Of a DNA stretch of 64,000 nucleotides, positions 39,129 to 47,085 are shown piece by piece. Under the pieces are notes generated by a model. It saw nothing but the letters and a program-made list of their open reading frames with translations, was not told the origin of the DNA and made no database searches. How positions within the stretch are numbered: position 1 is the first letter of the stretch; each line of letters opens with the position of its first letter. The DNA comes from Actinobacillus arthritidis. Its GTDB lineage: Bacteria; Pseudomonadota; Gammaproteobacteria; Enterobacterales; Pasteurellaceae. The translations under genes were made by a program, and so were the position numbers. The stretch spans positions 1,798,001 through 1,862,000 of the forward strand of contig NZ_CP103833.1 in assembly GCF_029774155.1 (NCBI RefSeq), written 5' to 3'.

Positions 39129-39728
39129 ATGTCTGTTTTAACTGATAAAGATTGGCGTACTGTACCGCTTGGTGAAATTATTGATTTTATTATCCCTCGT
39201 TTTCACGATACACATCGCAACCAATTACCTATCCTAATTGAATTGGCAGAAAAAGTGGAATCCGTTCACGCCGATAGTGCTGATTGTCCGAAAGGTTTAG
39301 CGGAACTTATTCGTAAAGTTTATGCGGATTTAGTGAATCATATGATGAAGGAAGAACAAATTCTATTCCCATTGATTAAAGCCGGTAGAGGAAAAATGGC
39401 GGCGGCACCGATTTCCGTGATGGAGGCCGAGCACGATGAGGCCGGTAACGATGTTGAAGAAATACAAAAACTAACCAATAACTTTACTCCGCCTGAGGGG
39501 GCTTGCACATCTTGGCGTAATCTATATCAAGGCTTACAAGAATTTGCCGATTTAGATGCACACGTAGATTTGGAAAATAATAATTTATTCCCTCGTGCAT
39601 TAGCAGGTGAAGCGACCTTAATCGAAAACAAGCGGTTGATTTTGAAGAAAAATTTGCAAAATTCTTGCAAAAATCGACCGCTTGTATCACATTCACAAAT
39701 TAAGCTGATGCTTTTGAGAACAGGTTAA
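39129..39728 (+). CDS. ytfE: YtfE/ScdA-like hemerythrin-type di-iron protein, lacking the N-terminal domain
   Basis: 199 residues. It aligns with E. coli YtfE from about residue 60 on: KDWRTVPLGEIIDFIIPRFHDTHRNQLP, HMMKEEQILFPLIKAGRG, PISVMEAEHDEAGNDVEE and HVDLENNNLFPRALAGE supply the His/Glu di-iron ligands. The short N-terminal ScdA_N domain with CCxG is absent, and an AGGAG site just before this ATG shows the start is real. YtfE proteins help repair nitric-oxide damaged iron-sulphur clusters. The last 35 residues read through a pair of uptake sequences and overlap the end of the next gene by 29 bp. Confidence 0.88.
   Translation: MSVLTDKDWRTVPLGEIIDFIIPRFHDTHRNQLPILIELAEKVESVHADSADCPKGLAELIRKVYADLVNHMMKEEQILFPLIKAGRGKMAAAPISVMEAEHDEAGNDVEEIQKLTNNFTPPEGACTSWRNLYQGLQEFADLDAHVDLENNNLFPRALAGEATLIENKRLILKKNLQNSCKNRPLVSHSQIKLMLLRTG
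39628..39685. repeat. inverted pair of uptake 9-mers
   Basis: ACAAGCGGT at 39628-39636 and its reverse complement at 39677-39685, lying inside the ytfE-like coding end. They could form a hairpin between the convergent genes. Confidence 0.85.
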
Positions 39729-40029
39729 TCACCAACACGCCGGCAATAATCATTCCCATACCGATAAAGCCAGCCAAATCCGGTTTTTGTCCGAAAGCGA
39801 AATACGCTACAATGGCGGTCAGTACGATACCAACGCCCGACCACACCGCATAAACTATACCAATCGGCAATGTTTTGGTAATCACCGATAATAAATATAA
39901 CGCTATCACAAAAGCGCCAATTGCCACTACGGTCGGTAGCGGTTTGCTAAAACCTTCGCTTGCCTTAATGCAATTACTGCCAATCACTTCAATGACAATC
40001 GCAAAGCCCAATAAAACCCAAGGGTTCAT
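39700..40029 (-). CDS. small multidrug resistance (SMR) family transporter
   Basis: 109 residues from MNPWVLLGFAIVIEVIGSNCIKAS; the longer frame has upstream residues read from an uptake-rich region. Four hydrophobic helices and the membrane Glu in AIVIEVIGS (the proton/drug residue of EmrE) identify the SMR family; YAVWSGVGIVLTAIV is also typical. It exports cationic compounds or guanidinium; substrate cannot be told. Convergent with the ytfE-like gene. Confidence 0.92.
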   Translation of the reverse strand: MNPWVLLGFAIVIEVIGSNCIKASEGFSKPLPTVVAIGAFVIALYLLSVITKTLPIGIVYAVWSGVGIVLTAIVAYFAFGQKPDLAGFIGMGMIIAGVLVINLFSKASA

Positions 40030-40117
40030 AAATTTCTCCGAAAACAAAAGCGGTTGGATTTTGCTCATTTTTTGCAAATTTCTAGCAAAATCCAACCGCT
40101 TTTCAAATAACTACAAT

Positions 40118-40408
40118 TTAGATTGCACGTGTACCTAATTGGAAAATCACCACTTCCGCTTGGCAACTAAAACGGAAATTCGCGTCCAGTAAAAAACCGC
40201 CGTCTACCGCTTTAATTTCGCTGGTGATTTCACACGGTTCGCTTTCCGTGTCACGAGCTTTTTGGGTTAATTTCACAAGTGCTTGTTCTGCTTCCGCTTG
40301 TGTTTCATACACTTTTGCAAATTTCGCATCTCGTTCACTGTTATCAATGATTGAGCCGACATCAAAAGTATTACAACCCACACATTCAACCGGTTTATCT
40401 GATTTCAT
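40118..40408 (-). CDS. YfcZ/YiiS family protein
   Basis: 96 residues. ECVGCNTFDVGSIIDNSERDAKF and SCQAEVVIFQLGTR are signatures of the YfcZ/YiiS family (DUF406), a small conserved gamma-proteobacterial family without known function. Two Cys residues in VECVGC and later Cys residues could bind metal, which is speculation. An AGAGG site precedes the start. Confidence 0.85.
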   Translation of the reverse strand: MKSDKPVECVGCNTFDVGSIIDNSERDAKFAKVYETQAEAEQALVKLTQKARDTESEPCEITSEIKAVDGGFLLDANFRFSCQAEVVIFQLGTRAI

Positions 40409-40610
40409 AAAAACCTCTATAAATTTTAGTTAATCATATGAATACTTTAATACTAAATAGATTGTTAAGCAACATACTTGAATCATCATATATGAACTAT
40501 AAATGTATAATATTATTCATTATAGGTTAAAAAAGATCTTTATTTTATTAAAAAACTCAAATATGATACTTTTAATATTAAATTAAACAAAAATGGTTTA
40601 CATATAAGCT

Positions 40611-40919
40611 ATGACAGATATAAATTTACTATTAGAAGCACAAATTGATGCATTAAAAACGTTGCAAAAACAGCTATTAGTGTACGAACAGGCTAAAAAG
40701 CAACAGTTAATTGAAGGAAAAATCGAAGATTTGACCGCTTTCGGGCAACAACTTAACCAAAAACGTAAAGCGTTAAATATTGATTTATACACATTGGAAT
40801 TACAAACCAATATTTCATCATCAACATTAAAACGATTGTTTCAAGATCCGAGCCAAGTGAGATTTTCCACCGTGTTACTTGTTGCTAAAACATTGGGAGT
40901 TTCACTATGCGCCGTATAA
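40611..40919 (+). CDS. hipB: HipB-like antitoxin / autorepressor
   Basis: 102 residues. An N-terminal helical stretch (about 1-40) precedes an HTH (FGQQLNQKRKALNIDLYTLELQTNISSSTLKRLFQDPSQVRFSTVLLVAKTLGV, about 44-97). Its stop overlaps the start of the next gene by 13 bp, and the following gene overlaps again by one base. The three-gene order DNA-binding protein, small N-subdomain protein, kinase matches the HipBST type of toxin-antitoxin system. It should bind the operon promoter in the AT-rich region before it. Confidence 0.85.
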   Translation: MTDINLLLEAQIDALKTLQKQLLVYEQAKKQQLIEGKIEDLTAFGQQLNQKRKALNIDLYTLELQTNISSSTLKRLFQDPSQVRFSTVLLVAKTLGVSLCAV

Positions 40920-41224
40920 AACGTTCGGCAACCGTTTTTTTATATGATGAACCGGTCGGGCATCTTTACCAAGATGATATGGGATTTCATTTTTCTTATT
41001 TCAAAGATTATGTCGGTATTCCGCTATCACTTAGTTTGCCGGTCACGCAACAACACTTTCATTCAGAACAATTATTTCCTTATTTTGCCTCATTAATTCC
41101 TGAGGGTTGGCTCAAAGCAAAATATAACGTCTTACAAAAAATCGATGAACAGGATCAATTCGGGTTATTACTCAATAATGGGGAAAATATGCTCGGTGCG
41201 ATAACGATTAAACGGGAGAAATAA
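40907..41224 (+). CDS. hipS: HipS-like antitoxin (detached HipA N-terminal subdomain)
   Basis: 105 residues. It corresponds to the HipA N-terminal subdomain 1: VFLYDEPVGHLYQDDMGFHFSYFKDYVGIPLSLSLPVTQQHF, LFPYFASLIPEGWLKAKYN and FGLLLNNGENMLGAITI. In E. coli O127 HipBST the separate HipS protein, not HipB, neutralises the HipT kinase. Start overlaps hipB and the stop overlaps hipT (TAATG), so the split is a real gene arrangement, not a frameshift of a single hipA. Confidence 0.88.
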   Translation: MRRIKRSATVFLYDEPVGHLYQDDMGFHFSYFKDYVGIPLSLSLPVTQQHFHSEQLFPYFASLIPEGWLKAKYNVLQKIDEQDQFGLLLNNGENMLGAITIKREK

Positions 41225-42255
41225 TGCAAAATTGCAGGGTGCTACTCACACAACTTACGGACACAGAACAAAAATCAGGATATAGCCAAAAGGGATTGCA
41301 CTATTTGACCGGACAATCTGACTTTATTCCGGTTTTACCGTTCAGTCGCCAAGATTTCGGTACGTTAGAGCCTCGTAAACAGCAAGGAATGAGTATTTCC
41401 GGCTATCAACCGAAACTTCAATTAGTGATTCACGAGAAACAATTTCAAAGTATTACTCACCAAGGAAACTATATTCTAAAGCCCTCTCCCGAAGATTATC
41501 CATTTTTAGCGGAGAATGAACACGCGACGATGCAACTTATGGCTAAATTAGGATTTATTGTGCCGGAGAATGGTTTAATTCCGTTCCAAACAACCTCGGA
41601 ACAAACGGAATATGCCTTTGTGATTAAACGTTTTGATCGCACAAATGATAATAAGCCTATTCATCAAGAACAGTTAGATGGTGCAATGAGCGTTACGGAA
41701 AAATACGGTAAGACAGGAAGCGATAACGAGCAATATATTAGCTATGAACAAGCGGTTAAATTTATCTTAAAACATACCGAAAATAATCTCGCTCAACAAC
41801 AAGAGTTATTTAGACGGATTGTTTATGCCTATTTACTAGGCAATAATGATTTACACCTACGCAATTTCTCTCTGATTTACGCCAAAACGGGGGAAGCAAA
41901 GCTCGCTCCGATTTACGACTATGTTTCCGTTGTACCGTATAAAGCGATATTTGAAGGAACAATTTTAGCTTTACCCTTGCTTGCTAAAGAGGAAGGAAAC
42001 AAAGAACTCGCCCATGGCTTTACTACACAATACGGCGAATATATCGGACAAGATTTTATTGAATTTGGCGAAAACATTGGGTTAAATCGAAATGTAATAT
42101 TAAAAAAATTACTACCGCAAATACTAAAAGAAAAGGCGATAGTCGAAAGTGTTTATCAGCATTCCTTTATGCCGTTGGCACACCAAGAACTTGTCTTAAA
42201 AAATTACTCTCGGCGTTTACAGTTACTGCAAATCATTGATGAACCTAGCTTGTAA
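41224..42255 (+). CDS. hipT: HipT-like serine/threonine kinase toxin
   Basis: 343 residues. The Gly-rich loop GMSISGYQPKLQL carries Ser57 and Ser59, the same SIS positions as the autophosphorylation sites of E. coli O127 HipT. Kinase residues follow: ILKPSP (Lys86), GNNDLHLRNFSLI with Asp209, and YDYVS with Asp232. E. coli HipT phosphorylates tryptophanyl-tRNA synthetase and halts growth; the same target is inferred, not shown. It is the last gene of the operon and a strong terminator follows. Confidence 0.9.
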   Translation: MQNCRVLLTQLTDTEQKSGYSQKGLHYLTGQSDFIPVLPFSRQDFGTLEPRKQQGMSISGYQPKLQLVIHEKQFQSITHQGNYILKPSPEDYPFLAENEHATMQLMAKLGFIVPENGLIPFQTTSEQTEYAFVIKRFDRTNDNKPIHQEQLDGAMSVTEKYGKTGSDNEQYISYEQAVKFILKHTENNLAQQQELFRRIVYAYLLGNNDLHLRNFSLIYAKTGEAKLAPIYDYVSVVPYKAIFEGTILALPLLAKEEGNKELAHGFTTQYGEYIGQDFIEFGENIGLNRNVILKKLLPQILKEKAIVESVYQHSFMPLAHQELVLKNYSRRLQLLQIIDEPSL

Positions 42256-42259
42256 CACA

Positions 42260-42290
42260 AAAGCCTTTAAGTATATTACTTAAAGGCTTT
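42260..42290. terminator. bidirectional terminator after hipT
   Basis: AAAGCCTTTAAGTA TAT TACTTAAAGGCTTT, a perfect 14-bp stem with T-rich flanks, between hipT and the convergent DUF533 gene. Confidence 0.92.
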
Positions 42291-42301
42291 TTCTCACTTA
42301 A

Positions 42302-42934
42302 TTAAAAACCAGCTTGTTGTTCCAGTTGTTCTACTAACGCATCGTCTAAACCGAGTGCTTCGGCAAGGTCGGCAAGGAAAACAATTTCTTTACGAGCTAG
42401 ATCAGCACATACCACTCGAGCGGCTAAATAAACTTGCGCCGCTAATGCCGGGTTTTTACCGACTTGTGCGGCAATTTGTTGTACGGTTGCCGGTTGGTAC
42501 ATCGCTTGTTCAATCCATTGTTGGATTTCCGGATCTTGTCCCGCTTCGCCTAAAATGGCTTGTCTCTCTTCGTCAGAAATCGCACCGTCAGAAGCGTGTA
42601 CTGCAATCATCGCTTGTAAAATCACTTGGTCGCTTGCTTGAGCATTTTGTTCTGTCACCGCAAAATTTTCTTCACTCACTGGAGCGACTTGTGTTTGGTT
42701 TTGCTGATATTTTTGGTAAGCCTGATAAGCAAGACTACCAATTGCCGCCAATGAACCTAATTTCGCTAAGCTAGAACCGCCATTACGCCCGAAGATCATC
42801 GAAAGAATGCCGATTGCCGCCGCACCGCCACCAATTTTTGCCACTTTATCGGTTGTGGTATTGCCGTTCATTGCATTTTTTGCCGATTCTTGGGCAACGC
42901 TTAGCACTTGATTTAAAATTTTGCTGAAATCCAT
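42302..42934 (-). CDS. DUF533/TerB-like (YebE-type) inner membrane protein
   Basis: 210 residues. MDFSKILNQVLSVAQESAKNA and a glycine-rich hydrophobic stretch (GGGAAAIGILSMIFGRNGGSSLAKLGSLAAIGSLAYQAY) are followed by a TerB-like helical domain (MIAVHASDGAISDEERQAILGEAG, about 110-140). This matches YebE/DUF533. Function unknown; the family is often stress related. Confidence 0.85.
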   Translation of the reverse strand: MDFSKILNQVLSVAQESAKNAMNGNTTTDKVAKIGGGAAAIGILSMIFGRNGGSSLAKLGSLAAIGSLAYQAYQKYQQNQTQVAPVSEENFAVTEQNAQASDQVILQAMIAVHASDGAISDEERQAILGEAGQDPEIQQWIEQAMYQPATVQQIAAQVGKNPALAAQVYLAARVVCADLARKEIVFLADLAEALGLDDALVEQLEQQAGF

Positions 42935-43028
42935 AGAGTTTCTCCAATAAGAGTAAAGATAAATATCTTAGCCAACTAAGTGCCTATTTGTACATTAAAT
43001 GGCTCAGAAGTTCCGTCTTCATCAAAAA

Positions 43029-43068
43029 ACAAACGGTCGTAAATTCTCGTGAAAATACGACCGCCTGT
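43029..43068 (-). terminator. hairpin after the monooxygenase gene
   Basis: AAACGGTCGTA AATTCTCGTGAAAA TACGACCGCCTGTTT, an imperfect inverted repeat with uptake-like cores, just after the stop at 43075 on the minus strand. Confidence 0.6.
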
Positions 43069-43074
43069 TTCAAA

Positions 43075-43359
43075 TTACAGTAAATCTACAATGTTAATCT
43101 CTATCGGTTGACTTAATAACTCAGCAAATTTAGCACCGGCATCAATAAAATGTGCCTGTTGGGCGTGTAAGGCTAAATCTTGTTGCGATTGCCATTGCTC
43201 TACAAAAGTATAAACATTCGGCTGACCTTGTACCGCACCACAGCCGTAAGCAATACAACCTTGGTCGTTAAGCGAAGCACGAATTAAGTTTTTTGCCAAT
43301 GCTTCAAATTCTGCGATTTTATCCGCTTTTACATGACATACTGCATAAACTGCGATCAT
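43075..43359 (-). CDS. ABM-domain (YgiN-like) monooxygenase
   Basis: 94 residues. MIAVYAVCHVKADKIAEFEALAKNLIRASLNDQGCIAYGC, VYTFVEQWQSQQDLALHAQQAHF is the antibiotic biosynthesis monooxygenase fold, as in quinol monooxygenase YgiN. An AGGAG site precedes the start. It lies 21 bp after ureD on the same strand but need not be part of the urease operon functionally. Confidence 0.88.
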   Translation of the reverse strand: MIAVYAVCHVKADKIAEFEALAKNLIRASLNDQGCIAYGCGAVQGQPNVYTFVEQWQSQQDLALHAQQAHFIDAGAKFAELLSQPIEINIVDLL

Positions 43360-43380
43360 AATTGCTCTCCTAAACTAAAA

Positions 43381-44193
43381 TTACACGATGTTGGAATGTG
43401 CTTTTAAAGCTTGCCCAATCCGCTCAAATAAATGTTGAATGATATCCGCTCGATGTGCAAGCACTCGAACTATTAATCCGCCGTCATTTAGCTGGGATAC
43501 CCCCACCAACATCTCTTTTTGCTCGGCAATCAAGGCTTGTAACTCACTCACAATCGCCTTAATTTCTAAGGCATTTTTTGCCAAATTGATATAGGTTAAT
43601 GAACCTTGATGCGAAAAATCTTCCATTTGGCTCAATGACGTCAATGCCATTTTTGCCGGCGACCATTGAATACGGTCGGTAACAAGCGGTCGATTTTGGT
43701 GAGAAATTCGCAAATAGGACGCAAAATGGCGGAAGGCGAATCGTTCGCCGTTTAGCACACGCCCAATCGCCACAATCTCACCATAAATCAGCTCAGACTG
43801 CTCGCCCATCTCAATTTCGGTAGTTTGCTTAAATCCGCTGTCTTTATGCGGCACCAACGGATGCGGAAGATAAAACAAGCGGCTATTTTTGCCCAATTTT
43901 ATGCACGTTTTTTGCGTTGCATAATCGCCCTCATTCATTGATTGCACGCGAGTAAATGCCTGCGTGTTCAACGAAAGCGCTGTACCCTCCGCCAAAGTCA
44001 TCTCTATATCCAGCTGATCGCCCGCCAGTAATCCCGGCGATGACGACATCTGCATCGCATTCAAGCCGCTTTGCCAAGCATCATCATAAACTGGTAAAGT
44101 CATAACCTTAAACGGCGGCGATACAAAATATTGATCGAGTCGCGTTTTGCCTTGCGAGGTAAGTTTTGTTGAAAGTAAAAGTTTGCTTTGCAT
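43381..44193 (-). CDS. ureD: urease accessory protein UreD (UreH)
   Basis: 270 residues, usual length. QGKTRLDQYFVSPPFKVMTLP, SSSPGLLAGDQLDIEMTLAEGTALSLNTQAFTRV and HPLVPHKDSGFKQTTEIEMGEQSELIYGEIVAIGR are UreD sequence. UreD binds apo-urease first and channels nickel from the UreE/F/G proteins. It is last in the urease order and is separated from ureG by a 116-bp inverted-repeat element. Confidence 0.93.
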   Translation of the reverse strand: MQSKLLLSTKLTSQGKTRLDQYFVSPPFKVMTLPVYDDAWQSGLNAMQMSSSPGLLAGDQLDIEMTLAEGTALSLNTQAFTRVQSMNEGDYATQKTCIKLGKNSRLFYLPHPLVPHKDSGFKQTTEIEMGEQSELIYGEIVAIGRVLNGERFAFRHFASYLRISHQNRPLVTDRIQWSPAKMALTSLSQMEDFSHQGSLTYINLAKNALEIKAIVSELQALIAEQKEMLVGVSQLNDGGLIVRVLAHRADIIQHLFERIGQALKAHSNIV

Positions 44194-44211
44194 TTTACAG
44201 TCTATTTTTTT

Positions 44212-44327
44212 AAATCTCCCCCAACCCCTCTTTACAAAAGAGGGGAGAGAAACTAGAGAAAATGGAGATCGCCAAATCTCTCTCTAATATGTTCCCCTCT
44301 TTAGTAAAGAGGGGATAGGGGAGATTT
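44212..44327. repeat. MITE-like inverted repeat, copy 1 (ureG-ureD gap)
   Basis: 116 bp with long inverted ends: AAATCTCCCCCAACCCCTCT (44212-44231) with TTTACAAAAGAGGGG beyond, and CCCCTCTTTAGTAAAGAGGGG ... GGGGAGATTT at the right. Each end is also a hairpin (CCCCTCTTT/AAAGAGGGG). A second copy lies between ureC and the GST-like gene with similar ends and different middle. Confidence 0.85.
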
Positions 44328-44358
44328 GTGCGATGTTCAAGCGATTATTTTTTGAAAA

Positions 44359-44994
44359 TTAACGAACTAAAGATACCGGATCTTCAATATTTTTTAACAA
44401 TGCGTATTTTTCGATCCAACCGATCACTCCATCAAGATTTTCATTTTTCATCAAGTTGGTGAAAATAAACGGCTGGCCGTTACGCATACGGCGAGCATCA
44501 CGTTCCATTACACTTAAATCCGCCCCTACAAACGGTGCTAAGTCAGTTTTATTAATCACTAACAGGTCTGAACGTGTGATACCCGGTCCGCCTTTACGTG
44601 GAATTTTCTCACCTTGTGCCACGTCAATTACGAAAATGGTTACGTCTGCTAAATCTGGGCTAAAAGTTGCCGAAAGGTTATCACCGCCCGATTCAATGAA
44701 AATTAATTCCACTTCCGGAAAACGCGCGACCATTTCGTCCACAGCTTCAAGGTTCATCGAAGCGTCTTCACGAATTGCCGTGTGTGGGCAACCGCCGGTT
44801 TCCACCCCCATAATACGCTCAGGCGGAAGTAAACTATTTTTGGTTAAAAACTCTGCATCTTCTTGGGTGTAGATATCATTAGTAATCACCGCAACACTGT
44901 ATTTGCTTGCGATTTCACGAGTTAAACGTTCGATTAACGCGGTTTTCCCCGCTCCCACAGGGCCTGCCACCCCGATTTTGATATATTTACGCAT
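44359..44994 (-). CDS. ureG: urease accessory GTPase UreG
   Basis: 211 residues. GTPase motifs: P-loop [47 protein letters not shown] and [12 protein letters not shown]. The [16 protein letters not shown] segment has the conserved Cys-Pro-His nickel site. UreG uses GTP to load nickel into urease in the UreDFG complex. Confidence 0.97.
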   Translation of the reverse strand: MRKYIKIGVAGPVGAGKTALIERLTREIASKYSVAVITNDIYTQEDAEFLTKNSLLPPERIMGVETGGCPHTAIREDASMNLEAVDEMVARFPEVELIFIESGGDNLSATFSPDLADVTIFVIDVAQGEKIPRKGGPGITRSDLLVINKTDLAPFVGADLSVMERDARRMRNGQPFIFTNLMKNENLDGVIGWIEKYALLKNIEDPVSLVR

Positions 44995-45014
44995 TGGTTT
45001 TCCTATTATTCAAA

Positions 45015-45725
45015 TTAAGACATATAAAGTCTTGTATAAAGCTGTTCGTGTTGCATTGAGCGAATATCGCTTGCTAGCGTTGCCGCACCGAGCCATTCGG
45101 GATCAGGATTTAGGCTATTTTCAACCGCTTGCGCAAGTGGTGTGCGTAACGCAAATAAAATATCTTGCCCGTCCATTTGGCTTAACGGCACCAGTTTCAC
45201 GCCATTAGTCACCGCTCCGACTGCCGCATTGTAGTAGAACGCATAGAGCGTTTCGGCTTTATCTAGATTCATCGCTTGAGCCACCATTGCAAACACAATT
45301 GGGAAATAGCCCTGACAACGTTTTTCGCTGATCGCTTGTTGGAAGGCACTCAGTAATGGGTGATTTTCATAACGAATAAAAATCTTCAGCAATCGTACAC
45401 CTAATTTATAACTGCCCTCACGACTCTCACGAGCGATTTTGCTGGCGGCAAGCTCTTGATCTAACGCCAACAAGCGGTCTAAATCGTGGTTTGCCATTGC
45501 ATCAAATGCCAGTGATAAATACGCACCGTCATTGTAAATCCAGTTCTGCATCAGCTGGGTTTGAACATACTCTTCAAGACTTGCTCGACTGTTCACTTTG
45601 CCTTGTTGCACAAAGGTTTCCAAGCCGTTGGAATGATTAAAACCACCGATTGGCGGCGTAGGATCAACTAAGTGTAACAACGCCCCTAACTGCCCCATAC
45701 GTGCGAAATCTAGTGCTTGTGCCAA
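45015..45725 (-). CDS. ureF: urease accessory protein UreF
   Basis: 236 residues. LGALLHLVDPTPPIGGFNHSNGLETFVQQG, SREGSYKLGVRLLKIF and YNAAVGAVTNGVKLVPLSQMDGQDILF are typical UreF. It is helical and bridges UreD and UreG. It overlaps ureE by 16 bp. Confidence 0.94.
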   Translation of the reverse strand: MAQALDFARMGQLGALLHLVDPTPPIGGFNHSNGLETFVQQGKVNSRASLEEYVQTQLMQNWIYNDGAYLSLAFDAMANHDLDRLLALDQELAASKIARESREGSYKLGVRLLKIFIRYENHPLLSAFQQAISEKRCQGYFPIVFAMVAQAMNLDKAETLYAFYYNAAVGAVTNGVKLVPLSQMDGQDILFALRTPLAQAVENSLNPDPEWLGAATLASDIRSMQHEQLYTRLYMS

Positions 45726-46273
45726 TTTCCGTCTCCATGGTGATGATAGCCGTGATGATCGTGCGCATGACTGTGACCGTGAGAATGTCCGTGTCCCTGA
45801 GCGGAATTTGCTCGCAACGCTTGGCTTAAACGTCGTTCTGCTTTCTTCGGTTCAAATCCGGCCGCTTGTAGCCATTCAAACATCGGTTTGTCGTACGGAA
45901 GCGTCACCTCATCACCGTCTAAAAATAATGGCGAATGTTTGTTACCGATTTCATAGCAAGCACGCGCCATTTCCGGCAAGGTTTTCGGCGAAAGTACAAT
46001 GACCTCAGATGGCAAAATTTCAATCGCAATCACAAGGCTCTCGTTCACAAACACCACATCATCGTGTTTTAAACGTTGCCCTTCTTTCAAAAGACGAAAC
46101 GCCACTTCACGCCCCGACCGACTTTTTTTACGCAGAATATTGCGCTCACTCTCAAACCATTCGAGCGGTACATAATCAATTTGTTGTGTAGTAATTTGCC
46201 CGCTTGCTTTAAGTGTAGCCAAATTACCTAAAATGTCTTCCATTACTGGAAGGATTGGGTTAAGGATTTGCAT
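45710..46273 (-). CDS. ureE: urease accessory nickel chaperone UreE
   Basis: 187 residues from MQILNPILPVMEDILGNL, preceded by AGAAAGAT; an in-frame Met 20 codons upstream is rejected as too far from a ribosome site and non-homologous. The C-terminus is a histidine-rich nickel tail (about the last 28 residues, mostly His with Gly, Ser and Asp). It delivers nickel to UreG. It overlaps ureF by 16 bp. Confidence 0.95.
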   Translation of the reverse strand: MQILNPILPVMEDILGNLATLKASGQITTQQIDYVPLEWFESERNILRKKSRSGREVAFRLLKEGQRLKHDDVVFVNESLVIAIEILPSEVIVLSPKTLPEMARACYEIGNKHSPLFLDGDEVTLPYDKPMFEWLQAAGFEPKKAERRLSQALRANSAQGHGHSHGHSHAHDHHGYHHHGDGNWHKH

Positions 46274-46345
46274 TATCTTTCTTCCATTCCCCATACTACG
46301 TATGGGGTTACGCATTGTACGATTGCTCTGCAACCTGTTTTGTAG

Positions 46346-46963
46346 TTAGACGTGTGGTTTTGTCTCCGCCAATACAGCATATTTGCCATTCATTTCTTCC
46401 GCCCAAGCGGTCAAATTCGGGTGATTTTTTGCAAGATCGTAACCAAGTTTTTCGGCACGGAATTGCCACCAGTCGATTAAGCAAACTGCATTGATTGTGC
46501 CGATATTTAGCTCTGTGCCGAATGGCTCAATCGCTTTTTCAAGCTGTGGGAATGAACGAATATTACGAACCATTAGTCGCTCTTGACGGCTTGTCCACCA
46601 TTCGTTTTCAGGGCGAAGCATACGTTCAGCCATAATCGGGACGGTATTTTCTAAAATGCCGTCCGCAAGGTTATGTAACGCTAACGTCGCCCAGCGTGGT
46701 TTGCCACTTTCCGGAAATAATTTCGGTTGGTCGCCTTTTTGATCGAGATATTCACAAATCAGTTGGTCGCCGAATAACCAATTTCCGCAATTACGCTGTA
46801 AAGCCGGTACACGTCCAAGCGGATTGTCTTGGTTGTGTGGTGAATTTGGGTCAAATGACGAACTAATTTTTAACAGCTCGGTTTTAGCTTCTAATTGTTG
46901 ATGTTTTAGCGTAACTAACACTTTACGCACAAAAGGGCTAGTGGTGGAATACCAGAGTTTCAT
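46346..46963 (-). CDS. glutathione S-transferase-like protein inside the urease operon
   Basis: 205 residues. N-terminal thioredoxin-like GST domain (LWYSTTSPFVRKVLVTLKHQQLEAKTELLKI, GRVPAL) and C-terminal helical domain (IGTINAVCLIDWWQFRAEKLGYDLAKNHPNLTAWAEEMNGKYAVLAETKP). A gene of this type sits between ureC and ureE in A. pleuropneumoniae (ureX). Role in urease is unknown. Its ribosome site GGGGAG comes from the end of the inverted-repeat element just upstream. Confidence 0.88.
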   Translation of the reverse strand: MKLWYSTTSPFVRKVLVTLKHQQLEAKTELLKISSSFDPNSPHNQDNPLGRVPALQRNCGNWLFGDQLICEYLDQKGDQPKLFPESGKPRWATLALHNLADGILENTVPIMAERMLRPENEWWTSRQERLMVRNIRSFPQLEKAIEPFGTELNIGTINAVCLIDWWQFRAEKLGYDLAKNHPNLTAWAEEMNGKYAVLAETKPHV

Positions 46964-46968
46964 TATTT

Positions 46969-47083
46969 AAATCTCCCCTACCCCCTCTTTACAAAAGAGG
47001 GGAACTGATTTTAATGAAGAATGAAGATCTTAATGCTTTCCCCAACTATACCCCTCTTTTGTAAAGAGGGGCTGGGGAGATTT
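46969..47083. repeat. MITE-like inverted repeat, copy 2 (ureC to GST gap)
   Basis: 115 bp. Left end AAATCTCCCCTACCCCCTCT (46969-46988) then TTTACAAAAGAGGGG; right end CCCCTCTTTTGTAAAGAGGGG ... TGGGGAGATTT. It ends 2 bp from the ureC stop and 5 bp before the start of the GST gene, so it supplies that gene's ribosome binding site. Middle sequence differs from copy 1. Confidence 0.85.
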
Positions 47084-47085
47084 TG

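Noticed and set aside
40907..42255. hipS and hipT as one frameshifted hipA
   Set aside because: The start-stop overlaps (13 bp and TAATG), the separate starts and the Ser57/Ser59 numbering fit the known three-gene HipBST form.
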